Assembly (NCBI GenBank): GCA_965206355.1
Contig: OZ242212.1
Location: 1,550,001-1,614,000 of the forward strand
Length of the DNA stretch: 64,000 nucleotides
From: Spongiihabitans sp965206355
Lineage (GTDB): Bacteria; Pseudomonadota; Gammaproteobacteria; Arenicellales; Poriferihabitantaceae
Direction of reading: 5' to 3'
Every line of letters starts with the position of its first letter. The stretch's first letter is position 1. The translations under genes and the position numbers were made by a program. Shown piece by piece: positions 1-8,626 of the stretch. The notes beneath the pieces were generated by a model, which did no database searches, was not told where the DNA came from, and saw only the letters and a program-made list of their open reading frames with translations.

Positions 1-56
1 TGGCTAAATGTGCCGTGTTGCTGTAACGCTTCGGCAGGGAGTGATAATGGAGACAA

Positions 57-90
57 TTTTCACTTTTCACTTTTCACTTTTCACTTTTCA
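57..90. repeat. 7-bp tandem repeat (TTTTCAC)
   Basis: Nearly five copies of a 7-bp unit (TTTTCAC) lie just downstream of the stop codon of the minus-strand oxidase gene. The rest of bases 1-80 shows no gene. It is a simple repeat of unknown role. Confidence 0.7.
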
Positions 91-1520
91 ATTCTCAATA
101 TTTTGCCCGGGTTGAGTAGCCCTTCGGGATCCAGTAATTGTTTTATTTGTCGATAAAGCATCATTTCGGTCGGGTCTTTATATTTGTCCATTTCATCCAA
201 TCTGGAAATACCGATGCCATGTTCGGCACTGAAAGAACCCTGATACTGATGGACAATATCGTGCATCAAGCTATTAACAGCCTGTCCGTTTTCGAGAAAT
301 TGTTGTTTGCTCATAGTGGTTGGCTGGGAAATGTTAAAATGAATATTGCCGTCGCCGAGATGACCAAACAGATAGGGTTGTGCATTCGGTATAAAGGTGG
401 TAACGGCTTGACTGGCTTGCTCAATAAATGCCGATACTTTTGCAACGGCAACCGATACATCGTGTTTAATACTGGCACCGATAAATTGTTGGGCTTCGAC
501 AATCGCCTCACGCAGTAAAATTAACCGTTTCGCCTGCGTTTGGTTTTCGGCAACGACCGCATTTTTAATCACGCCATCCACACAGGCCGTTGCCAGCGTT
601 TCTTCTATTTGATTCTTGAGATGAGCCTCTTCTTCACTGCTATCCACAACCGCTAAAATGTACCACGGATAGACGCTGTCAAACGGATCGATCTGAGTAG
701 GGATATATTGTATCGCGGTTTGCACTGCAAGCTGTGACATCAACTCAAAGGTGGTCAGGCGATTGCTACTGGCAAATTTTAAGCGACTCAGTAAAGCGAC
801 AGCGGCATCAATGCAGTCCAGAGCGGCTAGTAAAACCACTTGTCCTTTGGGGTAGGGGAACAGTTTTAAGACGGCAGCAGTAATGATACCTAATGTGCCT
901 TCACAGCCAATGAACAGGTTTTTTAGATCGTATCCGCTATTGTTTTTTCTCAAGCGGTTAAGACCATGCCAGATATTACCGTTTGCCAGCACCACTTCAA
1001 TTCCAAGCACTAAATCGCGAGCATTGCCATAATGCAATACGTTAATGCCGCCAGCATTGGTTGCTAGATTGCCGCCAATTTGGCAACTTCCCTGAGCGCC
1101 TAAACTCAATGGAAATAATCTGTCGTGTTGTTTTGCGGTTTCTTGAATGCTTGCCAGAATGCAGCCTGCCTGCACCGTCATCGTGTAGTCAGCACTATCT
1201 ATCTCAATAATTCGATTCAAGCGTTTGAGATTAATAATCAGTTGGTCTTTATTAGCGACACTACCACCCATAGTGCCGGTATTGCCACCTTGGGGCACCA
1301 CGCTTAGCTTGTGTTGCCCACAGAATTTAACGATTTCTGATACGGATTGTGTGGTTTCAGGCAATACCACTGCCAGACAGTCGCTATGGTATCGTCCGCG
1401 CAGTTCTTCGGTGTAATGGGTAGATTTTTGTTGGTCGGTGATGACATACTGTTGACCGACAATCTCTCTCAAACCCTTGATTATCTTGCTATTGTTAGGT
1501 GGATATTGCTGGCTGGACAT
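81..1520 (-). CDS. FAD-linked oxidase (GlcD / D-2-hydroxyacid dehydrogenase type)
   Basis: The 479-residue cytosolic flavoprotein has the PCMH/VAO architecture. The N-terminal FAD-binding domain (about residues 45-225) contains PQGGNTGTMGGSV and GGNLATNAGG, which bind the FAD pyrophosphate. The C-terminal FAD-oxidase domain ends with the metal/substrate motif GHLGDGNIHFN and the family signature FSAEHGIG near residue 440. This family oxidises D-lactate, glycolate or D-2-hydroxyglutarate. Length and motif order fit the single-subunit D-2-hydroxyglutarate/D-lactate dehydrogenase branch, but the substrate cannot be read from sequence. It is transcribed away from the DUF192 gene across a roughly 100-bp divergent spacer. 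Its stop codon lies at the edge of a TTTTCAC tandem repeat. Confidence 0.9.
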   Translation of the reverse strand: MSSQQYPPNNSKIIKGLREIVGQQYVITDQQKSTHYTEELRGRYHSDCLAVVLPETTQSVSEIVKFCGQHKLSVVPQGGNTGTMGGSVANKDQLIINLKRLNRIIEIDSADYTMTVQAGCILASIQETAKQHDRLFPLSLGAQGSCQIGGNLATNAGGINVLHYGNARDLVLGIEVVLANGNIWHGLNRLRKNNSGYDLKNLFIGCEGTLGIITAAVLKLFPYPKGQVVLLAALDCIDAAVALLSRLKFASSNRLTTFELMSQLAVQTAIQYIPTQIDPFDSVYPWYILAVVDSSEEEAHLKNQIEETLATACVDGVIKNAVVAENQTQAKRLILLREAIVEAQQFIGASIKHDVSVAVAKVSAFIEQASQAVTTFIPNAQPYLFGHLGDGNIHFNISQPTTMSKQQFLENGQAVNSLMHDIVHQYQGSFSAEHGIGISRLDEMDKYKDPTEMMLYRQIKQLLDPEGLLNPGKILRIEK

Positions 1521-1626
1521 TATTAAGAAATTAAAATTGCACTGAGTAGAGAATTAACTATAATCTTACAGCAAACGAACAACAGCACAAGGCAGAAGCG
1601 CTGTTATTGTCAAGCCGGTATCTGTA

Positions 1627-2223
1627 ATGAAAAGCACCAGAAAACCCAAAAGCAAACTTGTCGGAAAAACTGCTGAAAAAACCGCCAGAAAAACCACAGG
1701 AAAAAAAGCAATTCTAGTCACTATCAGCGCGTTTGGCATCACCGCTATTTTGTTGTTGATTAAGTTATGGTCGAATGGCTGGGAAGTGTCTGCGCAATGT
1801 CGGGCATCAGTTGAACGCCTGTCGAATATGAATGTTGAACAGATATCGCTACTCAACGATGCTGGAAAAATTATCAAGTTTCAATCTTATATTGCCGATG
1901 ACAATAACGAGCGTGCCGATGGCTATCAACATATATGCGAGGATGTGATCAATAAAACCCATATTCTGTTTGTTTTTCCGCAGCCCATTAAGGGACGATT
2001 TCATATGAAAAATGTCAAAGCAGCGCTGGATATTGGTTTTTTTGATAGTGCAGGAAGGTTAATCAGCACAATGGTCATGGACACTTATGACGATGGCAAT
2101 AGCCGACTCTATCACCCGGGGCAACGATTTCAATATGCGCTTGAAAGCCGCGTTGGCTTCTTTAGCGAACATCAGTTGTCGGTGGATAAAGCCCGATTAG
2201 TGATTTCTTCAGTAAACGACTAG
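1627..2223 (+). CDS. DUF192 family protein, membrane-anchored
   Basis: The 198-residue protein has a Lys/Arg-rich N-terminus, one membrane segment (about residues 28-45, ILVTISAFGITAILLLIKL) and a C-terminal DUF192 domain. The DUF192 hallmark is ILFVFPQPIKGRFHMKNV followed by ALDIGFFDSAGRLI, matching the family pattern of a GMLFVFP-like strand, an F/W-MKN turn and a hydrophobic-D-hydrophobic strand. DUF192 proteins are small envelope or secreted beta proteins of unknown function. The basic N-terminus and single helix suggest a periplasm-facing anchor. It sits 33 bp upstream of the S9 peptidase gene and may be co-transcribed with it. The family is well supported; the function is unknown. Confidence 0.8.
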   Translation: MKSTRKPKSKLVGKTAEKTARKTTGKKAILVTISAFGITAILLLIKLWSNGWEVSAQCRASVERLSNMNVEQISLLNDAGKIIKFQSYIADDNNERADGYQHICEDVINKTHILFVFPQPIKGRFHMKNVKAALDIGFFDSAGRLISTMVMDTYDDGNSRLYHPGQRFQYALESRVGFFSEHQLSVDKARLVISSVND

Positions 2224-2256
2224 TGACATCTTAAAGTTGATTGACAAAGTCGCATT

Positions 2257-4371
2257 ATGAACGAGCAGAGAGCGCATAAAAAGGAAATGCCCTATGGCTT
2301 ATGGAAAAGTGATGTCACCATTGAATCACTGGTCAAAAAAGTCGCCCCGCCGACTTACCCGTTCAGACACAAGGACAAGCTATATTGGTTGACCGCCCAG
2401 CCTCATGAACAGGGACGAATCGCATTGATGCGAGAAAATCCATCGGCGGAGCCGATTTGCATGACACCGGCTAATTTCAATATCAGAAGCGCAGTGCATG
2501 AATATGGCGGGCGGTGTTTCTGTCTCGTTGGTGACAGTATTATTTTTAATAATTATGAGGACGGTAATTTATATCGGCAGTCGCTTGAGCTACTGCCTTC
2601 CTCATCACCATCATTACCGCAACCCGCTTCACCACAACGACTAAGTGGCAATTTGACTGCACAACATTGTTGCGGATATGTCGATTTGGTTGCTGTCGGC
2701 AATGGCGAATTCATATTGGGCGTGATTGAAACCAGCCGTCAGGGTGAACCGCATTGCAATAGCCTGATTGCCATATCATCAGGTATCGGTGCCGAAATTG
2801 ACCAAGCTGTTGAATCCATGCCCATCATTCTCGCGCAAGGGGCAGATTTCTATGCCAATCCGGTGGTTTCCAGTGATGGCACAAAAATCGCCTGGTTTGA
2901 ATGGAACCATCCTAATATGCCCTGGGATCAGAGCCGTCTGCTATGTGCCGATCTGCTTACCCATCCTCCAGTTAAAAGCAATGATAACAAGCTGATTTCC
3001 CTTGATAAGCCGAAAGTGATTGTCGATCAGCCGAATTGTGCGGTCTGCCAGCTCGGGTTTTTACATGACAACCGACTGATATTCGTCAGCGATAGCGATA
3101 GCTGCGATTACTGGAGCATGTTTCAGTATGCCAGTGGCAAAATTACCCGACTAACCTATAGCAAGGAAGAGTTTGGCGAGGCACATTGGCTATTCGGGCA
3201 ACACCGATGGCAGTCAATCGGCGATGGGCTGATTATTGCCGTTGCCACTCGCGAGGATGGAGATGTGCTTGTCAAAGTGGATAGCAACACGCGGGGTTAC
3301 AGCGTATTGCATCAAGGCTTCTCGGCATGTAGCCATTTACAGGGTGTTGACTCCAGCGAGCTATTATTCATTGCCCACCATTCAAACCGTCCGGCTGAAA
3401 TTGTCAGTTTGAGTCTGCCATCTGCAAGCATCAAAACGCTGTCAGTTGTATTTTCAGGCAGTGATGCTACAGATGCGAATGATCAGCAGAATCTGCTTCA
3501 TAGCGAACCCAGATTGATTAAGTTTTCAGTCGCCAAGACAAGGACAGCGAATAGCATGGCTTATGGCTATTTTTATCCGCCCTGTAATATGCGCTATGAT
3601 GCCCCGAAAAACACATTGCCACCGCTTGTGATTGTCATTCACGGCGGTCCCACAGGCAGGGCAACTTCAGAACATTCAAGTCTGAAGCAATACTTTTGCT
3701 CACTAGGCTTCGCCTTGTTGGATATTAACCATCGTGGTAGCACCGGGCTGGGTAGAAAATATCGGCAATCGTTGTTAGGAAATTGGGGCGAGTTTGATGC
3801 CGATGATATTGTTGATGCGATTAATTTCGTTGGCAATCAGAAATGGATCGACAAAGATCTGGTGTTTATTCGTGGTAGCAGTGCCGGTGGATACACCGTG
3901 CTACGGTCGTTGACTCGATTCCCCCAGCAATTCGCCGGTGGTGCGTGTTATTATGGCATTGGTAATTTAGTCACATTAAGTAACATAACCCATAAATTTG
4001 AATCAAGCTATACCGACAATCTGGTTGGTGAACGCTTTAACCCTGAAACCGCAACGCATGCTGATAGTCGGTTTGTAACACGCTCTCCGGTTTCCCAGAT
4101 TAACCAATTATCCAGTCCGCTGATTTTATTTCAGGGCAAGGAAGACAAAGTGGTGCCGCCCGCCTTGTCCCGCGAAGTGATTGCTCTCCTGAAAAAAAAA
4201 GGCATAAAACACAGCTACACAGAATATTCGGGAGAGGGGCACGGTTTCCGTCAGATGCAAACACGGGCAGATGCATTACGCAAGGAGAGCGCATTTTTTG
4301 CTGAAATCATTAGCCAACGACAATCAAACAAGACAATGTTACGGAAAAAAAGCACAGAAAAAGATCACTAA
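2257..4371 (+). CDS. Prolyl oligopeptidase family (S9) serine peptidase
   Basis: The 704-residue protein has a beta-propeller-like N-terminal half (about residues 30-430) and a C-terminal alpha/beta-hydrolase domain. The oxyanion/HGGP region VIHGGPTGRA lies near residue 460. The nucleophile elbow is R-G-S-S-A-G-G with catalytic Ser542 (G540-x-S542-x-G544). The other catalytic residues are Asp630 in GKEDKVVPP and His662 in GEGHGFRQ. There is no signal peptide, so a cytosolic dipeptidyl or acylaminoacyl peptidase that trims short peptides is expected. The C-terminal tail after about residue 680 is very basic and probably a poorly conserved extension. The subfamily (acylaminoacyl versus dipeptidyl) is not resolved. 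Confidence 0.9.
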   Translation: MNEQRAHKKEMPYGLWKSDVTIESLVKKVAPPTYPFRHKDKLYWLTAQPHEQGRIALMRENPSAEPICMTPANFNIRSAVHEYGGRCFCLVGDSIIFNNYEDGNLYRQSLELLPSSSPSLPQPASPQRLSGNLTAQHCCGYVDLVAVGNGEFILGVIETSRQGEPHCNSLIAISSGIGAEIDQAVESMPIILAQGADFYANPVVSSDGTKIAWFEWNHPNMPWDQSRLLCADLLTHPPVKSNDNKLISLDKPKVIVDQPNCAVCQLGFLHDNRLIFVSDSDSCDYWSMFQYASGKITRLTYSKEEFGEAHWLFGQHRWQSIGDGLIIAVATREDGDVLVKVDSNTRGYSVLHQGFSACSHLQGVDSSELLFIAHHSNRPAEIVSLSLPSASIKTLSVVFSGSDATDANDQQNLLHSEPRLIKFSVAKTRTANSMAYGYFYPPCNMRYDAPKNTLPPLVIVIHGGPTGRATSEHSSLKQYFCSLGFALLDINHRGSTGLGRKYRQSLLGNWGEFDADDIVDAINFVGNQKWIDKDLVFIRGSSAGGYTVLRSLTRFPQQFAGGACYYGIGNLVTLSNITHKFESSYTDNLVGERFNPETATHADSRFVTRSPVSQINQLSSPLILFQGKEDKVVPPALSREVIALLKKKGIKHSYTEYSGEGHGFRQMQTRADALRKESAFFAEIISQRQSNKTMLRKKSTEKDH

Positions 4372-4619
4372 CCGCATCCTCGCCTTGTCGATTTCTGTTA
4401 ATAGCCCATTGTTATCAATGCTAACAACGCAGTAGAGTCATTACTGATGACCGCGATGTGATTGCAAGCTACAAAGTTGTTGTCGCATTGTCCTTCTTTA
4501 GCCGGAAACCTAATATCAACCGACACCAACTCGTGCAGGCTTGATTTTACGGGGGGTTTTGGGTGTCCAAAATTTTCTATAATACGCTGCAATTGCGAAA
4601 CTAAAAGAGAGTGGATAAA

Positions 4620-5537
4620 ATGAATGACATGAAGAATATAGAAATCTGCTTCCTCGGCCTCGGGGTTATGGGCTATCCGATGGCAGGGCATCTGGCTAGC
4701 AGAAAAAGCTATTCGGTTTGTGTTTATAACCGCACTGCGGAAAAAGCACGAAAATGGGTGGAACAGTATGGGGGCACAGCAGCGGCAACGCCGGCACAAG
4801 CAGCAGAGCAAGCCGATTTTGTCTTCGCATGTGTGGGCAATGATGATGATACGAGGAGTGTGACTGTCGGTACTGAAGGTGCTTTTCAAACTATGAAAGC
4901 AGATTCGGTGTTTGTTGATCACACGACTGCCTCGGCGAATGTGGCTCGGGAGCTATATGACCATGCCAAAGGCAGCGGCTTTCATTTTCTTGATGCGCCG
5001 GTTTCAGGTGGTCAGGCAGGTGCTGAAAACGGGGTGTTGACGGTAATGGCAGGTGGCGATTCGGCAATTTTTGAAAGAAGCAAACCTTTGCTTGACTGTT
5101 ATGCGAAAGTGGCAACATTAATGGGTCGTTCTGGTGCAGGACAACTTACGAAAATGGTCAATCAGATTTGCATCACCGGATTGGTTCAGGGCTTGTCCGA
5201 AGGAGTCGCTTTTGCTATCAATGCCGGACTGGATCCAGAATTGGTGTTTGATGTGATATCCAAGGGTGCGGCGCAATCATGGCAAATGGAAAATCGCTCG
5301 GCAAGCATGGTCGCCGATCATTTCAAACACGGTTTTGCTGTTGATTGGATGCGTAAAGACCTGGATATGTGTTTTCACGAGGCTAACCGCAATGGTTCTG
5401 AACTGCCGATTACCAAAATCATTGATGAGTATTATGCCGAGATACAGGCAGTCGGGGGGAATCGCTACGATACCTCCAGTTTAATCACCCGCCTGTATAG
5501 AAAAGACCTTGATGCGGATGACAATTTTTCAAAATAA
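4620..5537 (+). CDS. 3-hydroxyisobutyrate dehydrogenase-like NAD(P) oxidoreductase
   Basis: This roughly 305-residue protein belongs to the beta-hydroxyacid dehydrogenase family (MmsB/GarR). The N-terminal Rossmann motif is GLGVMGYPMAGHL. The substrate-binding signature is DAPVSGGQAGAENG, and the catalytic Lys lies in GAGQLTKMVNQ. It would oxidise a 3-hydroxycarboxylate (3-hydroxyisobutyrate, tartronate semialdehyde or similar). I chose ATG 4620 because AAGAGAG lies about 9 nt upstream; a GTG at 4611 is also in frame. It is convergent with the ATP synthase operon and stands alone, so the physiological substrate is not indicated by context. Confidence 0.88.
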   Translation: MNDMKNIEICFLGLGVMGYPMAGHLASRKSYSVCVYNRTAEKARKWVEQYGGTAAATPAQAAEQADFVFACVGNDDDTRSVTVGTEGAFQTMKADSVFVDHTTASANVARELYDHAKGSGFHFLDAPVSGGQAGAENGVLTVMAGGDSAIFERSKPLLDCYAKVATLMGRSGAGQLTKMVNQICITGLVQGLSEGVAFAINAGLDPELVFDVISKGAAQSWQMENRSASMVADHFKHGFAVDWMRKDLDMCFHEANRNGSELPITKIIDEYYAEIQAVGGNRYDTSSLITRLYRKDLDADDNFSK

Positions 5538-5558
5538 GGGTGTATCCAGTATGAATTT

Positions 5559-5592
5559 TCAATTATAAATTTACTCATATACATATAATTGA
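5559..5592. terminator. Weak inverted repeat between convergent genes
   Basis: TCAATTAT (5559-5566) pairs with ATAATTGA (5585-5592) across an 18-nt loop. It sits between the convergent dehydrogenase gene and atpC and could act as a bidirectional transcription stop. It is AT-rich and lacks a classic GC stem, so support is low. Confidence 0.3.
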
Positions 5593-5593
5593 C

Positions 5594-6016
5594 TCACGAT
5601 CTCATTTTTTTCAGTTTAGCAATAGCGCGCACCTGAGCGGCATAGGAAGCCAATTCGGCCTTCATCTCTGCATAGTCTTGATCATCTGGTGCCGTACCTT
5701 TAAGTTTTTCTTCTGCCTTTTTCATGGATTCATCAGCCGCGGTTTCATCCAAATCAGCACCACGAATTGCAGTGTCGGATAAAACGGTGACCAGATGAGG
5801 CTGGACTTCTAACAACCCACCCGAAATAAAGAAAAATTGTTGCTCACCATTTTCTTGTTCAACGCGGACATCTCCGGACTTGAGCGCGGTAATTAATGGT
5901 GTGTGCTTTGGTGCAATACCAAGCTCACCCGCCACCCCCGGTGCGAAAACCATAGTGCCCTCACCAGACCAGATTTCTGCTTCAGCACTTACGATTTCAA
6001 CTTGAATAGTGGACAT
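5594..6016 (-). CDS. atpC: ATP synthase F1 epsilon subunit
   Basis: This 140-residue subunit of the F1 central stalk couples rotation and inhibits hydrolysis. The N-terminal beta-sandwich starts MSTIQVEIVSAEAEIWSG and contains the family motif GELGIAPKHTPLITAL. The C-terminal helical hairpin is rich in Ala/Lys. Length is normal for the family. It is the last gene of the operon, 53 bp after atpD, with the operon end facing the convergent dehydrogenase gene. Confidence 0.97.
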   Translation of the reverse strand: MSTIQVEIVSAEAEIWSGEGTMVFAPGVAGELGIAPKHTPLITALKSGDVRVEQENGEQQFFFISGGLLEVQPHLVTVLSDTAIRGADLDETAADESMKKAEEKLKGTAPDDQDYAEMKAELASYAAQVRAIAKLKKMRS

Positions 6017-6069
6017 ATTTGTATAATCACTCGGGTTAAGGGCCTTCGATAGGTTTTTGATATGGGCGA

Positions 6070-7446
6070 TTAGCTCAATTGTTTGGCTTTTTCGATAGCT
6101 TCTTCAACATCGCCCACCATATAAAATGCCTGTTCCGGGATGTGGTCATAATCACCATTGACGATACCCTGAAAGCCTTTAATGGTTTCTTTTAGGGAGA
6201 CATATTTACCCGGGGAACCGGTAAAGGTTTCTGCCACGGTAAATGGTTGAGACAGGAAACGTTGTATGCGACGAGCGCGACCGACTGCTTGTTTATCGTC
6301 TTCAGAAAGCTCATCCATACCCAAAATGGCGATAATATCCTGCAATTCTTTATAGCGTTGCAAAACACCTTGTACCGCTCGTGCTGTTTCGTAGTGTTCA
6401 TTACCGATGACCAGTGGATCCAAAATACGCGATGTTGAGTCCAGCGGATCCACTGCCGGATAAATACCCAGTTCGGCGATCTGGCGGGACAATACCAGTG
6501 TCGCATCAAGATGCGCGAAAGTGGTCGCGGGCGAGGGATCAGTCAAGTCATCAGCGGGGACATATACCGCCTGAAAAGAGGTGATTGATCCTGATTTAGT
6601 TGAGGTAATTCGTTCTTGCAGGGCACCCATTTCATCGGCCAGGGTAGGCTGATAGCCGACCGCAGACGGCATCCGTCCAAGCAATGCCGATACTTCCGTA
6701 CCCGCTAATGTATAGCGATAAATGTTATCAACGAATAGCAACATATCCTTGCCTTCATCACGAAAATGTTCTGCCATGGTCAAACCGGTTAAAGCGACAC
6801 GCAACCGGTTTCCGGGAGGTTCATTCATCTGTCCGTAAACCATTGCGACCTTATCGAGTACCCCAGCTTCGGTCATTTCGTGATAGAAGTCGTTTCCTTC
6901 GCGGGTTCGTTCACCCACTCCGGCGAAAACAGACAAGCCACTGTGCGCCGTTGCGATGTTGTTAATCAACTCAAGCAGGGTCACGGTCTTACCGACACCA
7001 GCACCGCCAAACAACCCAATTTTACCGCCTTTGGCAATCGGCATAATCAAATCAATAACTTTGATTCCAGTCTCAAGCAGTTCAACACTCGCGGCTTGTT
7101 CTTCATAGGTCGGTGCTACACGGTGAATTGGCATCCGCTTCTCTGCTTTAACTTTGCCGGCCTCATCCACGGGTTCGCCCAATACATCCATAATACGACC
7201 CAACGTACCTTCGCCGACTGGCACCGAGATAGGTGCGCCAGTATTATCAACGGCAAGCCCTCGTTTCAAGCCGTCCGATGATCCCATAGCGATACATCGT
7301 ACCACACCATCGCCCATCTGCTGTTGCACTTCCAGCGTCAAACCATGCTCTGACACTTTGAGCGCATCATACACTTTAGGGACTGTCTCACGGGGAAATT
7401 GAACGTCCACCACCGCACCGATAATTTCTACGATATTTCCTTGCAT
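6070..7446 (-). CDS. atpD: ATP synthase F1 beta subunit
   Basis: This is the catalytic subunit (458 residues from ATG 7446), making ATP at the three F1 catalytic sites. The P-loop is GGAGVGKT, followed by the catalytic GERTREGNDFYHEM, then DNIYRYTLAG and the DELSEDD region (a variant of DELSDED). I prefer ATG 7446 (MQGNIVEIIGAVVDVQF), which matches the usual N-terminus; an in-frame TTG at 7458 would add four residues. Unusually, an extra small ORF separates it from atpG. Confidence 0.97.
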   Translation of the reverse strand: MQGNIVEIIGAVVDVQFPRETVPKVYDALKVSEHGLTLEVQQQMGDGVVRCIAMGSSDGLKRGLAVDNTGAPISVPVGEGTLGRIMDVLGEPVDEAGKVKAEKRMPIHRVAPTYEEQAASVELLETGIKVIDLIMPIAKGGKIGLFGGAGVGKTVTLLELINNIATAHSGLSVFAGVGERTREGNDFYHEMTEAGVLDKVAMVYGQMNEPPGNRLRVALTGLTMAEHFRDEGKDMLLFVDNIYRYTLAGTEVSALLGRMPSAVGYQPTLADEMGALQERITSTKSGSITSFQAVYVPADDLTDPSPATTFAHLDATLVLSRQIAELGIYPAVDPLDSTSRILDPLVIGNEHYETARAVQGVLQRYKELQDIIAILGMDELSEDDKQAVGRARRIQRFLSQPFTVAETFTGSPGKYVSLKETIKGFQGIVNGDYDHIPEQAFYMVGDVEEAIEKAKQLS

Positions 7447-7461
7447 ATTAGTTACCAAGTA

Positions 7462-7713
7462 TTAAAAGTTATTCGTATTGACCGAAGTCGTTGTCAGTAT
7501 TCTGCCGGTCACTGTCATTTTCCGTGGATTAAACATCAAGGTTTTATGGTGGTTATTGTTAGCTAACCAATCAATTTCATGTTGACGATCACCTAACTGT
7601 TTTTCATGACTCTTTACCATACCCCGATAGCACAACACAGATAAAACGATTAATACAGCTTCGGTAACGGCAAGATGACTAAAAAACTTAGAAAAAGGGT
7701 TCAACCATGCCAT
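7462..7713 (-). CDS. Small membrane protein ORF inserted between atpG and atpD
   Basis: This 83-codon ORF is in the operon orientation. Its ATG lies 2 bp after the atpG stop codon and its stop lies 15 bp before the atpD ATG. A predicted membrane helix (about residues 14-33, LAVTEAVLIVLSVLCYRGMV) follows a short N-terminus. The polar C-terminal half (KSHEKQLGDRQHEIDW) could form a short helix. I recognise no family. The atpG-atpD gap is normally only a few tens of bases, so an ORF filling 250 bp in frame with the operon is notable. It may be a genuine lineage-specific subunit or assembly factor, or a recently captured fragment. Codon-level evidence is only moderate. Confidence 0.5.
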   Translation of the reverse strand: MAWLNPFSKFFSHLAVTEAVLIVLSVLCYRGMVKSHEKQLGDRQHEIDWLANNNHHKTLMFNPRKMTVTGRILTTTSVNTNNF

Positions 7714-7715
7714 AT

Positions 7716-8576
7716 CTATACTGCCGCTGCGCCACTCACTATTTCCGACAATTCCTGCGTTATTGCTGCTTGTCGCGCCTTGTTGTAAACCAGTTGTAAA
7801 TCATCAATCAAGTTGCCAGCATTATCGGTCGCCGCTTTCATCGCAACCATTCTGGCGGCTTGCTCACAGGCGGAATTTTCAGCCACCACCTGATAAACCA
7901 ATGACTCGATATAACGCGCCATCAAAACATCAATCACCGCTTTGGAATCCGGCTCGTAGATATAGTCCCAATAATGATCCAGTTGTTTTTCATCACTCGG
8001 CAAAATCGGTATAAGCTGCTCAACATTCGCGCTTTGGGTCATGGTGTTGACAAAGACATTGCTGACCACAAACAGGCGGTCAATTTTACCTTCGAGATAA
8101 TCATCCATCATCACCTTGATCGCGCCGACCAACTCCTCCAACTGTGGCGCATCCCCCAAACCGGTTGCCTCACTAACGACTTCGGCATTAAAGCGTTTGA
8201 AAAACGCGCTGGCTTTCTTGCCGATGACCGAAACATTAACCTTAACACCCTGGTCATGCCACTGCGCCATATCATTGACGGCCTTACGAAATACATTGAT
8301 ATTGAGTCCGCCACACAGACCTCGATCACTGGAGACGATAATATATCCAACCGCCTTAATCTCTCGCTCGGTCACATACGGATGTTTGTATTCCGGATGG
8401 GCATGAGCAAGGTGGGCGACCACAGTACGCATTTTCTGCGCATAAGGGTGCGCCGCCCGCATACGATCCTGGGCGCGTCGCATTTTGCTTGCCGCAACCA
8501 TTTCCATCGCCTTGGTAATTTTTCGTGTACTACCAATACTCTTAATCTGGGTACGAATTTCTTTTGTGCTTGGCAT
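7716..8576 (-). CDS. atpG: ATP synthase F1 gamma subunit
   Basis: This 286-residue rotor shaft subunit has the N-terminal helix signature EIRTQIKSIGSTRKITKAME and the C-terminal AARMVAMKAATDNAGNLIDD that pairs with it in the coiled coil. SDRGLCGGLN is the conserved core motif. The length equals that of typical gammaproteobacterial AtpG. It lies 50 bp after atpA and is followed immediately by the unusual small ORF. Confidence 0.97.
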   Translation of the reverse strand: MPSTKEIRTQIKSIGSTRKITKAMEMVAASKMRRAQDRMRAAHPYAQKMRTVVAHLAHAHPEYKHPYVTEREIKAVGYIIVSSDRGLCGGLNINVFRKAVNDMAQWHDQGVKVNVSVIGKKASAFFKRFNAEVVSEATGLGDAPQLEELVGAIKVMMDDYLEGKIDRLFVVSNVFVNTMTQSANVEQLIPILPSDEKQLDHYWDYIYEPDSKAVIDVLMARYIESLVYQVVAENSACEQAARMVAMKAATDNAGNLIDDLQLVYNKARQAAITQELSEIVSGAAAV

Positions 8577-8626
8577 ACTTTATATCTTGTCTTGTTGTTT
8601 CTTTGCGCTGATTAGACTATTCCGAG

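Noticed and set aside
4398..4922. 174-codon minus-strand ORF overlapping the hydroxyisobutyrate-dehydrogenase-like gene
   Set aside because: It is antisense to a clear coding region, with no recognisable domain or ribosome site.
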